Made by a program: the position numbers and the translations under genes. A DNA stretch of 64,000 nt from Polaromonas eurypsychrophila. GTDB lineage: Bacteria > Pseudomonadota > Gammaproteobacteria > Burkholderiales > Burkholderiaceae_C. The DNA lies in NCBI RefSeq assembly GCF_014641715.1, contig NZ_BMIG01000019.1:1-64000 (forward strand), written 5' to 3'. Below, one piece after another: positions 17,984 to 28,142 of this stretch. The notes under the pieces are model-generated. The model ran no database searches. It was given only the letters and a program-made list of their open reading frames with translations, and was not told the origin of the DNA. Every line of letters begins with the position of its first letter. The stretch's first letter is position 1.

Positions 17984-19009
17984 ATGTCAGAATCGAGTCG
18001 CCGCAAGCAGCTGCAGTCCGATGACCTGTCGCTATTTGTGCTCACCGTCGAGCATGGAAGTTTTGCCGCTGCCGCCATGGCCGCCGGCCTGACGCCGACC
18101 GCGGTCAGCAAAAGGGTGGCCAAGCTGGAGCAGCGACTGGGCGTGCGTCTTCTGGCGCGAACCACGCGCAGTCTGAAACTGACCGAATCCGGAATCATTT
18201 ATTTCGAACGCGCGCGCCGCATCGCGGTCGATATCCGCACTGCCGAGCAAGCTGCGCAACTCACATCCGATCAAGCGCGCGGCACGCTGCGCATCAACTG
18301 TCCGGCGGCCTTCAGCGAGAAGCAGTTAACCCGGCTGATCCCCGAATTCCTTCAACGCTACCCGAACGTGCGGATTTCATTGATCGTTGGCGACCGCTCA
18401 CCGGTGGGTGGGGAATTCGAGGACGACCTTGTCATCCGTTCGGCGGTTGCGCCGCTGGCGGGCTTGCACAGTCACTGTCTTTCATCCAATCGATGGGTCG
18501 TCTGCGCCGCCCCTTCCTACCTCCAGGCCTGGGGCACGCCCATGCGAGCTTCCGACTTACAGCAGCACAACTGTCTCATCGTGAGCGGGAGCGGTCTGAC
18601 CAGTGAGGAATGGCTGTTCGAGTCCGATCAAAGCGTGCACCCGGTACGGGTTGCCGGCAACTTCGGTGGCTTCGGAAGCGCCGTCTATGAGACTGTCAAG
18701 ACCGGCCTCGGCATTGCGAAATTACCCGAATTCCTGGTTGCCGCCGATATCCGCGAACAGCGCCTGCACGAACTGCTGTCGGACGCGATGCCCAGCGAAA
18801 ATCGGTCCATGTATCTGAGTTATCGGCGTGACCGACCGGTGCCCGCCAAAACCTCCGCATTTGTGCACTTCCTGCTTGATCGGATTGCGGGCCGGCCGCC
18901 TTGGGCGCTGGCCGCGCAGGAGGCACAGGACGGGCCAGGTATTTCGCCGCTCCTGCGAGCGCTGCCGAAAGGTGAGTCGGTTGCGCCGGCCCGACCGCTG
19001 CAGGCCTGA
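17984..19009 (+). CDS. LysR-family transcriptional regulator
   Basis: 341-aa regulator with an N-terminal winged helix-turn-helix (DDLSLFVLTVEHGSFAAAA, then TPTAVSKRVAKLEQRLGVRLLARTTRSL, residues about 15-70) and a C-terminal LysR effector domain. Start set to ATG 17984, which has GGAG 7 bases upstream; a TTG two codons earlier is less likely. It is divergent from the hydrolase-nadX-Bug operon, which it probably controls in response to the imported substrate or a metabolite. Confidence 0.92.
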   Translation: MSESSRRKQLQSDDLSLFVLTVEHGSFAAAAMAAGLTPTAVSKRVAKLEQRLGVRLLARTTRSLKLTESGIIYFERARRIAVDIRTAEQAAQLTSDQARGTLRINCPAAFSEKQLTRLIPEFLQRYPNVRISLIVGDRSPVGGEFEDDLVIRSAVAPLAGLHSHCLSSNRWVVCAAPSYLQAWGTPMRASDLQQHNCLIVSGSGLTSEEWLFESDQSVHPVRVAGNFGGFGSAVYETVKTGLGIAKLPEFLVAADIREQRLHELLSDAMPSENRSMYLSYRRDRPVPAKTSAFVHFLLDRIAGRPPWALAAQEAQDGPGISPLLRALPKGESVAPARPLQA

Positions 19010-19027
19010 ACCGCTGCGGCTCAGGCC
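19003..19027. terminator. Hairpin spanning two convergent stop codons
   Basis: GGCCTGA (19003-19009) pairs with TCAGGCC (19021-19027), and inside it CCGC pairs with GCGG. The stem includes the stop codons of both the LysR gene and fghA. No T-run follows, so it may act as a bidirectional 3'-end structure and not as a strong terminator. Confidence 0.5.
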
Positions 19028-19890
19028 GCAAGCTGGCGCGCGTGGTGCTTCAAGTGATCGGCCATGAAGGTGGCGATGAAATAGTAGCCATGGTCGTAGC
19101 CCGCATGGCGGCGCAGCGTGAGCGGCTGGCCCGCCTGGGCACAAGCGGCTTCGAACAGGTGCGGCTGCAATTGTTCCTCCAGGAATTTGTCGGCCAGCCC
19201 CTGGTCGATCAGGATGCCGCCGGGGTAGGGCGCAGTGTCCAGTCGGGCCATCAGCGCCGTGGCGTCGTGCGCCGCCCAGGCCGACTCGTCGGCGCCCAGG
19301 TAGCCACCGAAGGCCTTGCGACCCCAGGGGCACTGGCTGGGCGCACATATGGGTGCAAACGCTGACACCGACTTGAACAGCGTGGGATGGCGCAGTGCCA
19401 GCGTCAGCGCGCCGTGCCCGCCCATGGAGTGGCCGAAGATGCCGGTGCGGCCGGCGTGCAGCGGCAGGGTGGCGCTCAGCAGCGGCAACAGCTCGCTGGT
19501 GATGTAAGTTTCCATGCGGTAGTTCTTGGACCACGGTGCCTGGACCGCATCCAGGTAAAAGCCGGCGCCCAGGCCCATGTCCCAACCGTCGCTTTCGCCA
19601 GGCACGTTGGCGCCGCGCGGGCTGGTGTCCGGCGCGATCAGCGCCAGGCCCAAAGTCGCGGCCAGCCGCTGCGCGCCGGCCTTGGTCATGAAGGTTTCCT
19701 CGTTGCAGGTCAGGCCGGCGAGGTAGATCAGCGCGGGCACCTTGCCACCGGCGTCATCGATGACGATCTGCGGCGGCAGGAACACCGAATACTTCATCGG
19801 CAGGCCGATGCTTCTGGCAGTGTGCTGATAGAAACGCTGCACGCCGCCGAAACATGCGTGTTCGCTGAGGAGTTCCGGGGCGGTGTTCAT
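19021..19890 (-). CDS. fghA: S-formylglutathione hydrolase
   Basis: 289-aa serine hydrolase that converts S-formylglutathione to formate and glutathione, the second step of glutathione-dependent formaldehyde oxidation. It shows the esterase D pattern: LAGLTCNEETFMTKAGAQR near residue 57, the nucleophile in GHSMGGHGALTLAL near residue 150, and the catalytic histidine in YDHGYYFI near the C-terminus. Full length. It is in the same operon as the formaldehyde dehydrogenase, overlapping the intervening hydrolase gene by 4 bases. Confidence 0.96.
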   Translation of the reverse strand: MNTAPELLSEHACFGGVQRFYQHTARSIGLPMKYSVFLPPQIVIDDAGGKVPALIYLAGLTCNEETFMTKAGAQRLAATLGLALIAPDTSPRGANVPGESDGWDMGLGAGFYLDAVQAPWSKNYRMETYITSELLPLLSATLPLHAGRTGIFGHSMGGHGALTLALRHPTLFKSVSAFAPICAPSQCPWGRKAFGGYLGADESAWAAHDATALMARLDTAPYPGGILIDQGLADKFLEEQLQPHLFEAACAQAGQPLTLRRHAGYDHGYYFIATFMADHLKHHARQLAA

Positions 19891-20795
19891 GCGCTTTGTT
19901 GTACCAGTTCGAGTACCGCGTCGGCGAAGATTTGCGGCTTTTCCTGGGGCAGGTTGTGTCCCGCGCCCGGCAGGATGCGGTGTGAACGAGGTCCGGTAAA
20001 AAAGCGGGCGTGTTGTCCGGCAGTGGCTGGGGGACGCACGCCGTCGTCACTGCCGTCAAAGGTGATGCTGGGCACGCTGATGGCTGGCTGCGCCGCCAGG
20101 CGGCTTTCGATGCCGGCCAGTGCCGGGTCGCCCGCCACCAGACCGAAGCGATGGCGGTAGGACTGGATCACGACGTCCACAAAGTCGGCGTTGTCGAAGG
20201 CTGCGGCGCTGCGTTCAAAGGTGGCGTCATCGAAGGCCCAGGTCGGTGACCACAGTTTCCACAGCAGCCGGCATAAGGTGCGACGGTCGGCCGCCAGCCC
20301 GGCGCGGCCGCGTTCGTTGTGAAAGTAATACTGGTACCAGAGGCTATGTTCGTTGTCCGGCGTGTCCGGCAGCATGGCTTTGGCGATGTTCTGGATGTTG
20401 TAGCTGTTCAGCGAGACCAGGCCGGCGCAGCGTTCGGGCCAGAGCGCGGCGACCACGCAGGCCGCGCGCCCGCCCCAGTCGTAACCCGCGAGCACGGCGC
20501 GCGGCACGGCCAGCGCATCCATCAGTGCCAGCAGGTCAGCGCCCAGGGCCGCCTGCTCGCCCGAGCGCGGCGTGGCATCGTCCAGAAAGCGCGTGGCGCC
20601 GAAACCGCGAAGATATGGCACGTAGACGCGGCAGCCCTGCGCAGCCAACAGAGGCGCCACCTCGGCATAGGCGTGGATGTCGTAGGGAAACCCGTGCATC
20701 AGGAACACCGGCGGCCCGTCCACAGGCCCGGTCTCGAACAAGGCCACATCCAGCACGCCGGCAGGGATGTGGCGCAGCGGCTGAAGAGAAGTCAT
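19887..20795 (-). CDS. Alpha/beta hydrolase, epoxide hydrolase/dehalogenase-like
   Basis: 302-aa alpha/beta hydrolase with an aspartate nucleophile elbow, AGYDWGG (near residue 103), after an oxyanion HGFPYD motif near residue 35; the histidine is in GAGHNLPQEKP near the C-terminus. D-W-G-G is typical of epoxide hydrolases and haloacid/fluoroacetate dehalogenases, not of Ser esterases. ATG 20795 is chosen (AGGAG about 10 bases upstream); the longer reading runs into the stop of the dehydrogenase gene. It sits between the two formaldehyde-oxidation genes, overlapping fghA by 4 bases. Its substrate and link to formaldehyde are not known. Confidence 0.85.
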   Translation of the reverse strand: MTSLQPLRHIPAGVLDVALFETGPVDGPPVFLMHGFPYDIHAYAEVAPLLAAQGCRVYVPYLRGFGATRFLDDATPRSGEQAALGADLLALMDALAVPRAVLAGYDWGGRAACVVAALWPERCAGLVSLNSYNIQNIAKAMLPDTPDNEHSLWYQYYFHNERGRAGLAADRRTLCRLLWKLWSPTWAFDDATFERSAAAFDNADFVDVVIQSYRHRFGLVAGDPALAGIESRLAAQPAISVPSITFDGSDDGVRPPATAGQHARFFTGPRSHRILPGAGHNLPQEKPQIFADAVLELVQQSA

Positions 20796-20811
20796 GGTCA
20801 GTGAACTCCTG

Positions 20812-21918
<1,107 letters not shown>

Positions 21919-22126
21919 GAGGGAGCTTGTGTGGAAGTGATGGGAATGACAGGGGTCAAGGCACTATAAGCCAACGCCCGGCCGTCCGCATCCCTGCAGG
22001 CGCATGACCGCACCAGCCAGTGTTTCAATTTAAGCATCATTGCTCACCGCACAGTCCCGGCCGCGTGTACAGCCGCCGCAGCGCCCAGATCCTGAATAAA
22101 AAGTGCCACCAGCCCATGCCGGTCGG

Positions 22127-22161
22127 GCGCAAGCTGCTATTGATTTAATAGCTACTTGCGC
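22127..22161. repeat. Extended GCTAT palindrome with GCGCAAG arms
   Basis: GCGCAAG (22127-22133) and CTTGCGC (22155-22161) flank GCTATTGATTTAATAGC (22136-22152), giving one long, nearly continuous palindrome. This is the most complete copy of the dispersed family and lies 7 bases past the dnaJ stop, where it could act as a 3'-end structure. The surrounding 21919-22167 interval (249 bases) holds no gene. Confidence 0.8.
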
Positions 22162-22167
22162 AGGGCG

Positions 22168-23313
22168 TCAAGGACTGAAGAAGTTCTTGAGCTTGTCGGT
22201 CCAGGTTTCTTCAGTCGGCGAATGTTTGGCGCCGCCTTTTTTCAGGGACTCGTCGAGTTCCTTGAACAGCTTGCGCTGGTGCTCGGTCAGCTTTACCGGT
22301 GTTTCCACCGTGATGTGGCAATACAGGTCGCCCGGATAGCTTGAGCGCACACCCTTGATGCCCTTGCCGCGAAGGCGGAACTGCTTGCCGGTTTGCGTGC
22401 CATCAGGAATGTCGATGGCGGCCTTGCCGGCCAGCGTCGGCACCTCGATCTCGCCGCCCAGTGCGGCGGCGGCCATGCCGATGGGCACCACGCAGTGCAG
22501 GTCGTCGCCATCGCGCTCGAAGATCTCGTGTTTCTTCAGCCGGATCTCGATGTACAGGTCGCCCGGCGGGCCGCCATTGGTGCCGGGTTCACCGTTGCCG
22601 CTGGAGCGGATGCGCATGCCGTCGTCGATGCCGGCGGGGATTTTGACCTCCAGCGTTTTGTTGCTCTTGGTCTTGCCGACGCCGTGGCAGCTCACGCAGG
22701 GCTCGGGGATCAGCTTGCCGGTGCCCCGGCACTGCGGACAGGTCTGCTGCACGCTGAAAAATCCCTGCTTCATCTGCACCACGCCGTGGCCATGGCAGGT
22801 GGTGCAGGTCACGACCTTGGTGCCGGGCTTTGCGCCGGTGCCGCGACAGATGCCGCAGTCGTCCCAGCTCGGGATGCGGATCTGCGCGTCCTTGCCGGTG
22901 GCGGCTTCTTCGAGCGTGACCTCCATTGCATAACTGAGGTCGCCGCCGCGGTAGACCTGGCGGCCGCCGCGCTGCCCGCCGCGCGCCTGCTGGGCGCCAA
23001 ACACGTCACCAAAGATATCGCCGAAGGCCTCCGCAAAACCGCCGAAACCTTCCGCCCCGGGGCCACCGCCGCGGTTGGGGTCCACGCCGGCATGGCCGTA
23101 CTGATCATAGGCTGCGCGTTTTTGCGCATCGGAGAGCATCTCGTAAGCCTCTTTGGCTTCCTTGAATTTTTCCTCGGCCGCCTTGCTGCTGTCCCCCTGG
23201 TTGCGGTCGGGGTGGTGCTTCATCGCCAGCTTGCGATAGGCTTTCTTGATGTCTTCGTCGTTGGCGTTTTTGGGCACGCCCAACGTGTCGTAGTAGTCTT
23301 TTTTGATGGCCAT
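22168..23313 (-). CDS. dnaJ: Chaperone DnaJ
   Basis: 381-aa co-chaperone that delivers substrates to DnaK and stimulates its ATPase. J domain at the N-terminus with the HPD motif (KHHPDRNQ, residue about 33), a Gly-rich linker, four zinc-binding CxxCxGxG repeats ([32 protein letters not shown], residues about 145-210), then the substrate-binding beta domains. Full length. Third gene of grpE-dnaK-dnaJ, 106 bases after dnaK with a hairpin in the gap. Confidence 0.98.
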   Translation of the reverse strand: MAIKKDYYDTLGVPKNANDEDIKKAYRKLAMKHHPDRNQGDSSKAAEEKFKEAKEAYEMLSDAQKRAAYDQYGHAGVDPNRGGGPGAEGFGGFAEAFGDIFGDVFGAQQARGGQRGGRQVYRGGDLSYAMEVTLEEAATGKDAQIRIPSWDDCGICRGTGAKPGTKVVTCTTCHGHGVVQMKQGFFSVQQTCPQCRGTGKLIPEPCVSCHGVGKTKSNKTLEVKIPAGIDDGMRIRSSGNGEPGTNGGPPGDLYIEIRLKKHEIFERDGDDLHCVVPIGMAAAALGGEIEVPTLAGKAAIDIPDGTQTGKQFRLRGKGIKGVRSSYPGDLYCHITVETPVKLTEHQRKLFKELDESLKKGGAKHSPTEETWTDKLKNFFSP

Positions 23314-23359
23314 GGAAATTCGTGTTCAATGAAAAGATTGCGCTGCCCCGGATGTGCCA

Positions 23360-23393
23360 AAGCGGAACGCGGGGACAGGCCCCGATTCCGCTT
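23360..23393 (-). terminator. Hairpin between dnaK and dnaJ
   Basis: AAGCGGAA (23360-23367) pairs with TTCCGCTT (23386-23393), and inside GGGG (23371-23374) pairs with CCCC (23380-23383). No T-run follows on the minus strand, so it more likely stabilises the dnaK message or partly attenuates dnaJ than fully terminates. Confidence 0.55.
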
Positions 23394-23419
23394 CGCTGCC
23401 CCGATGGCTCAAAAGGTGA

Positions 23420-25357
23420 TCAGCCCTTTTTGACTTCCTTGACTTCAGCGTCCACCACATTGTCGTCGGCAGCCGGCTTGGCAGCCGCGTCCTGGGCGCC
23501 GGCTTCGCCGCCGGCCTGTGTGGCCTGGGCGGCCTGCATGTCGGCGTACATTTTTTCACCGAGCTTCTGGCTGGCATCCATCAGCGCGGCGTTTTTCGCG
23601 TCAATCGCGTCCTTGCTGTCGCCCTGCAGCGCTTCTTCCATGTCCTTGATGGCAGCCTCGATTTTTTCCTTCTCGCCGGCGTCCAGCTTGTCGCCGTATT
23701 CGACCAGCGACTTCTTGACGCTATGAACCATCGCCTCGGCGTTGTTCTTGGCGGTCACAAACTCGACTTTTTTCTTGTCGTCCGCCGCATTGAGTTCGGC
23801 GTCTTTCACCATCTGCTGGATCTCGGTCTCGGACAGGCCCGAGTTGGCCTTGATGGTGATCTTGTTTTCCTTGCCGGTGCCCTTGTCTTTCGCGCCCACA
23901 TGCAGGATGCCGTTGGCGTCGATGTCGAAGGACACTTCAATTTGCGGCGTGCCGCGCGAAGCCGGCGGAATGCCTTCCAGGTTGAACTCGCCCAGCGCCT
24001 TGTTGCCCGAGGCAATTTCACGCTCGCCCTGGAACACCTTGATGGTCACGGCCGGCTGGTTGTCCTCGGCGGTCGAGAAGGTCTGCGCAAACTTGGTCGG
24101 GATGGTCGTGTTCTTCTTGATCATCTTGGTCATCACGCCGCCCATGGTTTCGATACCCAGGGACAGTGGCGTCACGTCCAGCAGCAACACGTCGGTGCGG
24201 TCGCCCGACAAGACCTGGCCCTGGATCGCGGCACCGACAGCCACAGCCTCATCGGGGTTCACGTCCTTGCGCGGGTCCTTGCCGAAAAATTCCTTGACCT
24301 TGTCCTGCACCTTGGGCATGCGGGTCTGACCGCCGACCAGGATCACGTCATGGATGTCGGAACTGGCGACGCCGGAGTCCTTGACCGCCACGCGGCTCGG
24401 AGCGAGGGTGCGCTCGACCAGCTCTTCGACGAGTTGCTCCAGCTTGGAACGGGTCATCTTGATGTTCAGGTGTTTCGGGCCTGAAGCGTCGGCGGTGATG
24501 TAGGGCAGGTTGATGTCGGTCTGCGCGCTGCTCGACAATTCGATCTTGGCTTTTTCGGCGGCTTCCTTCAGGCGCTGCAGGGCCAGCACGTCGTTCTTGA
24601 GATTGACGCCGGATTCTTTCTTGAACTCGTCGATGATGAAGTCAATGATGCGCTGGTCGAAGTCTTCGCCGCCCAGGAAGGTGTCGCCATTGGTGGAGAG
24701 CACTTCAAACTGCTTTTCGCCGTCCACATCGGCAATCTCGATGATGGAGATGTCGAAAGTGCCGCCGCCCAGGTCATACACCGCGATCTTGCGGTCGCCT
24801 TTTTCCTGCTTGTCCATGCCGAACGCCAGCGCTGCGGCGGTTGGCTCGTTGATGATGCGCTTGACGTCCAGGCCGGCAATGCGGCCGGCATCTTTGGTCG
24901 CCTGGCGCTGAGCGTCGTTGAAGTAGGCCGGAACGGTGATCACGGCTTCGGTGACCGGCTCGCCGAGGTAGTCTTCGGCAGTCTTTTTCATCTTGCGCAG
25001 GATGTCGGCGCTGACCTGTTGTGGCGACATTTTCTTGCCGTGCACCTCAACCCAGGCGTCGCCGTTATCGGCTGCCACGATCTTGTAGGGCATCAGGTCG
25101 ATGTCCTTCTGGACTTCTTTTTCAGTGAACTTGCGGCCGATCAGGCGCTTGACCGCGTACAGCGTGTTCTTGGGGTTGGTCACGGCCTGACGCTTGGCCG
25201 AGGCGCCGACCAGCACTTCACCGTTTTCAAGGTAGGCCACGACCGACGGTGTGGTGCGTGCGCCTTCCGAATTTTCGATGACGCGGGGCACATTGCCCTC
25301 CATCACAGCGACGCAGCTGTTGGTGGTGCCCAGATCGATACCGATGATTCTGCCCAT
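23420..25357 (-). CDS. dnaK: Chaperone DnaK (Hsp70)
   Basis: 645-aa Hsp70 ATPase. N-terminal nucleotide-binding domain begins [15 protein letters not shown]; the second phosphate motif is [17 protein letters not shown] near residue 194 and the third is [12 protein letters not shown] near residue 340. The linker [14 protein letters not shown] near residue 393 precedes the substrate-binding domain and an acidic C-terminal tail ending [10 protein letters not shown]. Full length. It folds and refolds cytoplasmic proteins with DnaJ and GrpE, encoded on both sides. Confidence 0.99.
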   Translation of the reverse strand: MGRIIGIDLGTTNSCVAVMEGNVPRVIENSEGARTTPSVVAYLENGEVLVGASAKRQAVTNPKNTLYAVKRLIGRKFTEKEVQKDIDLMPYKIVAADNGDAWVEVHGKKMSPQQVSADILRKMKKTAEDYLGEPVTEAVITVPAYFNDAQRQATKDAGRIAGLDVKRIINEPTAAALAFGMDKQEKGDRKIAVYDLGGGTFDISIIEIADVDGEKQFEVLSTNGDTFLGGEDFDQRIIDFIIDEFKKESGVNLKNDVLALQRLKEAAEKAKIELSSSAQTDINLPYITADASGPKHLNIKMTRSKLEQLVEELVERTLAPSRVAVKDSGVASSDIHDVILVGGQTRMPKVQDKVKEFFGKDPRKDVNPDEAVAVGAAIQGQVLSGDRTDVLLLDVTPLSLGIETMGGVMTKMIKKNTTIPTKFAQTFSTAEDNQPAVTIKVFQGEREIASGNKALGEFNLEGIPPASRGTPQIEVSFDIDANGILHVGAKDKGTGKENKITIKANSGLSETEIQQMVKDAELNAADDKKKVEFVTAKNNAEAMVHSVKKSLVEYGDKLDAGEKEKIEAAIKDMEEALQGDSKDAIDAKNAALMDASQKLGEKMYADMQAAQATQAGGEAGAQDAAAKPAADDNVVDAEVKEVKKG

Positions 25358-25439
25358 GATTAACTCCTAGATTTTCTTGGTTGACTGTTTGATGACGGGT
25401 GGCTGAGGATTTCAGCCGCTGGTCCGCAGACCATGTTGA

Positions 25440-25470
25440 TGACTTGTGGATAACTTTCGATGTTTCAAGT
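25440..25470 (-). promoter_or_regulatory. Possible sigma-32 promoter of dnaK
   Basis: On the minus strand CTTGAAA (25463-25469) matches the heat-shock -35 consensus; 13 bases on is CCACAAGTC, a weak -10 compared with CCCCATNTA. It lies about 100 bases upstream of dnaK in the 135-base grpE-dnaK gap. Confidence 0.35.
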
Positions 25471-25492
25471 GCGACATCGTCAATCAGACCGT

Positions 25493-26065
25493 TTATTTGG
25501 GCGCCGCCACGGTGACCAGCGCGGGCCGCAACACACGGTCGGCAATCAGGTAGCCTTTTTGCAGCACGCCGACCACAGTGTTGGCCTCCTGGGTGGACTC
25601 GGGCGGCAGCGGCACCATGCTGATGGCCTGGTGCTGGTGCGGATCGAATCGGGCGCCAGCGCTGGGGTTGATCTCCACCACCTTGTTGCGCTCCAGCGCG
25701 CTCTTGAGCTGCTTGAGTGTGGCTTCGGTACCTTCGCGGATCTGGGCGGCCGTGGCCTCGGGCTGCAGCAGCCCTGCTTCCAGGCTGTCGGTGACCGGCA
25801 GCAGGCTTTCGGCAAAACTTTCGACGGCAAATTTGCGGGCCTTGGCGACTTCATCGTCGGCGCGGCGGCGGGCGTTTTCAACCTCGGCCTTGGCGCGCAG
25901 GTAGCTGTCCGCCAGTTCGGTGTTTTTGGCCTGCAGCACGGCCACTTCAGCCTGCGCCGCGCTCAGGGCATCGGCTTCGTTGGCGGCCTGGGCGGCTTCC
26001 AGCTCTTCAGGGCTTGGCTCGCCGCTGAGGTCTTGATTTTGTTCGGGTTGGATGTTGTCGGACAT
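25493..26065 (-). CDS. grpE: Nucleotide exchange factor GrpE
   Basis: 190-aa exchange factor for DnaK. An acidic, disordered N-terminus is followed by a long helix ([21 protein letters not shown], residues about 53-73) and the C-terminal beta domain with [20 protein letters not shown] and a [14 protein letters not shown] motif. ATG 26065 is chosen; the long upstream reading frame has no family resemblance. First gene of the grpE-dnaK-dnaJ cluster. A sigma-32-like promoter lies 36 bases upstream. Confidence 0.96.
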   Translation of the reverse strand: MSDNIQPEQNQDLSGEPSPEELEAAQAANEADALSAAQAEVAVLQAKNTELADSYLRAKAEVENARRRADDEVAKARKFAVESFAESLLPVTDSLEAGLLQPEATAAQIREGTEATLKQLKSALERNKVVEINPSAGARFDPHQHQAISMVPLPPESTQEANTVVGVLQKGYLIADRVLRPALVTVAAPK

Positions 26066-26100
26066 GGGTCGGATGAAGTTATTCAGAATGACAAGTGGTT

Positions 26101-26129
26101 TAACTGAGGGCGGCAAAGCCCTTTTCAAG
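26101..26129 (-). promoter_or_regulatory. Possible sigma-32 heat-shock promoter of grpE
   Basis: On the minus strand CTTGAAAAG (-35 consensus CTTGAAA) begins at 26129, and after a 13-base spacer comes CCCTCAGTTA (26101-26110), a partial match to the heat-shock -10. It ends 36 bases before the grpE start. The rest of 26066-26354 holds no gene, only a degenerate GCTAT-type repeat near 26198. Confidence 0.5.
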
Positions 26130-26354
26130 ACAAGGGATTGCTCCCTGGCACAAAATGCCGCCCGCTGTCGGGGCGCCCCGTCAGGCGGTCCTTGTTTGCT
26201 ATGAAATAAGGAGCGGTTTGCGCAGGCTGCGGAAGGGCCGGAGCAAAATTTTATCCGCAAAAATTGCCCAGGGAGCCTGGGCGGCAGAAGGAAGGCTGGC
26301 CGCAAATGAAAAGACAGGCGCAAGGCCTGTCTGTGCGGGGCAAGCGGGAGATGC

Positions 26355-26681
26355 CTATTTTTTCTTGACCATACCGGCGGCTTTGACCTGACTGACCGCC
26401 CACTTGCCGGCAAAGGCCTGCATGTCATTGAGGCGCTTGAGCAGGTCGGTGCCCATGGCCGTGACGGTGTAGCCTTCGCTGCCGTGGCCCATCAGGCCGG
26501 CGGCGCGCAGCTCCTTGATGCGGGTATTCAATGTGTTCGGGGTGATGCTGCCAATGCTGTCTTGCAGCAGCCGGAACGTCTGCGGGTGACCATCCTTGAG
26601 TGCCCACAGCACGCGCAAGGCGTAACGCGCTTCAAGCAGTTCAAAAAGTTGGCCGACGGCGGCATTTTCTTTGGCACTCAT
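26355..26681 (-). CDS. HxlR-family winged-helix regulator
   Basis: 108-aa protein with the HxlR winged-helix pattern: [22 protein letters not shown] (residues about 14-35) and [20 protein letters not shown] (about 44-63), followed by the wing [13 protein letters not shown]. Start set to ATG 26681 because AGGAG at 26691-26695 gives 9-base spacing; the ATG at 26690 has no spacing at all. Target genes unknown. A palindrome 61 bases upstream may be its own operator. Confidence 0.8.
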   Translation of the reverse strand: MSAKENAAVGQLFELLEARYALRVLWALKDGHPQTFRLLQDSIGSITPNTLNTRIKELRAAGLMGHGSEGYTVTAMGTDLLKRLNDMQAFAGKWAVSQVKAAGMVKKK

Positions 26682-26741
26682 GGGGGACATCTCCTGGTCA
26701 CGTTTTTGTCACAGTTAATCGGTAAGCACGCGCTTGAAGCG

Positions 26742-26758
26742 AAATATAGCGGATATTT
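26742..26758. promoter_or_regulatory. AAATAT-N5-ATATTT palindrome upstream of hxlR gene
   Basis: A perfect 6-bp inverted repeat with a 5-nt centre, 61-77 bases upstream of the HxlR start. HxlR-family regulators commonly autoregulate through AT-rich palindromes, so this is a reasonable operator candidate. Confidence 0.45.
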
Positions 26759-26764
26759 TGGACT

Positions 26765-26781
26765 GCTACTAGTTTTATAGC
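26765..26781. repeat. GCTAT-type palindrome, variant copy
   Basis: GCTACTAGTTTTATAGC, same 17-base length and spacing as the other members with one arm mismatch, followed by TGCCTGCGC like other copies. Confidence 0.65.
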
Positions 26782-26907
26782 TGCCTGCGCCCGCAGGGTG
26801 TAGCCTCCCAGCCAAAAAGGCTTGAAAAGTCAGGCCGGATGGGGTAGGCACAAGGTGGGCGGTCACGCCGGCCTCGCCGGTCGCATGACCCGGTGGGCAC
26901 CTGCGGG

Positions 26908-27360
26908 TCAAAGATAGACTTTTTGCAGCAGGCGGATCAGGGTTTTGCGTTCTGCAGCTGTCAATCGCCTGGTGGCGTCCAGCTCCAGTTCTTGCGCCGT
27001 GCGCTCAGCGTCATGCATCAGCTTCTGGCCAGTGGGCGTCAGGTGCAGGCCGACAGCCCGGCCGTCGCGCGGATGCGGTTTGCGAACGATCAGCTCGCGC
27101 TGTTCCAGCGCGTTGATCATGGCCACCAGGTTGGGCGGCTGGATGCTCAGCGCGGCACAGAGCTGGCGCGAGGTGATGCCGGGGTTGTGTGTGACCAGCG
27201 ACATCACCGAAAAATCGACCTGCCGCATGCCATAGACCGCCATGCGCTGCAGAAACAGCTCGATCACCGTGATGGCGGCGCGGCTGGCGTTGTAGCCGAC
27301 CAGGCCTTCCAGGTAAGACGTGTCGACGGTTTCGACGGCGGGCGGGAGTTTGTCGGGCAT
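26908..27360 (-). CDS. MarR-family transcriptional regulator
   Basis: 150-aa MarR winged-helix regulator: VDFSVMSLVTHNPGITSRQLCAALSIQ (DNA-binding entry, residues about 48-74), NLVAMINALEQRELIVRKPHPRDGRAVGLHLTPTG (recognition helix and wing). ATG 27360 (MPDKLPP) is chosen as the start. It is the last gene of the ABC transporter/aromatic-acid operon, 35 bases after livF. MarR proteins beside hydroxycinnamate genes (CouR/FerR/HcaR types) are derepressed by CoA thioesters; this one may work in the same way (inference). Confidence 0.88.
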   Translation of the reverse strand: MPDKLPPAVETVDTSYLEGLVGYNASRAAITVIELFLQRMAVYGMRQVDFSVMSLVTHNPGITSRQLCAALSIQPPNLVAMINALEQRELIVRKPHPRDGRAVGLHLTPTGQKLMHDAERTAQELELDATRRLTAAERKTLIRLLQKVYL

Positions 27361-27394
27361 GGGGGCGGCACGGCGGTTTTTGCGGGCTGGCAGA

Positions 27395-28129
27395 TCAGCG
27401 CTGCACGCTTGCTGCACCCAGGTAGGTGCCGATCACGCGCGGGTCGTGGGCCAGTTCCGAGGCGGGGCCCTCGAAGGCGATCTCGCCCATTTCAAGCACA
27501 TAGGCGTAGTCGGCGGTTTCCAGCGCCGCGCGGGCATTCTGCTCGACCAGCACGGTGGTCACGCCAGTCTTGCGCAGCGCGTCGATGGTGCGGAAGATTT
27601 CCTTGACGATCAACGGCGCCAGACCCAGGCTGGGCTCGTCGAGCATCAGCAGCCGGGGCTGCGACATCAGCGCGCGGCCGACCGCCAGCATTTGCCGTTC
27701 GCCGCCGGACAGGGTGCCGGCGAGCTGGGTGCGGCGTTCCTTGAGGCGCGGAAACAGCTCGAAGACGACCTCCATTTGGCCCTGCCACTGCTTGTTGTTC
27801 CGGCGCACCTGCCGGTAGGCGCCCAGCACCAGGTTGTCTTCCACTGACATGCTGCCGAACAGCTCGCGGCGCTCGGGCACCAGCGCGATGCCCTGCATCA
27901 CGCGTTCTTCCAGCGGCAGGGAGGCGATGGGCTGGCCGTCGTAGGCGATGGTGCCGGTTGAGGGCAGCACACCCATCAGGGCATTGAGCAGGGTGGACTT
28001 GCCGGCGCCGTTGGGGCCGATGACGGTGATGATGCTGCCAGGCGCAGCTTCCAGGCTGATACCGCGCAACACTTCGGCCTTGCCGTAGCCCGCGTGCAGG
28101 TCCTGCACCTTGAGAATGGGAGTGGACAT
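27395..28129 (-). CDS. livF: Branched-chain-type ABC transporter ATP-binding protein (LivF)
   Basis: 244-aa ABC ATPase of the LivF group. Walker [10 protein letters not shown] near residue 37, LivF-type GIALVPERRELFGSMSVEDNL near residue 88, signature LSGGERQML near residue 138, Walker B LLMLDEPSLGLAP near residue 156. Start ATG 28129 (MSTPIL); the upstream extension overlaps the preceding gene. Together with the LivG domain of the fused protein it powers uptake. The context suggests an aromatic acid as substrate, not amino acids. Confidence 0.95.
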   Translation of the reverse strand: MSTPILKVQDLHAGYGKAEVLRGISLEAAPGSIITVIGPNGAGKSTLLNALMGVLPSTGTIAYDGQPIASLPLEERVMQGIALVPERRELFGSMSVEDNLVLGAYRQVRRNNKQWQGQMEVVFELFPRLKERRTQLAGTLSGGERQMLAVGRALMSQPRLLMLDEPSLGLAPLIVKEIFRTIDALRKTGVTTVLVEQNARAALETADYAYVLEMGEIAFEGPASELAHDPRVIGTYLGAASVQR

Positions 28130-28142
28130 GGTCTTGACTTTC

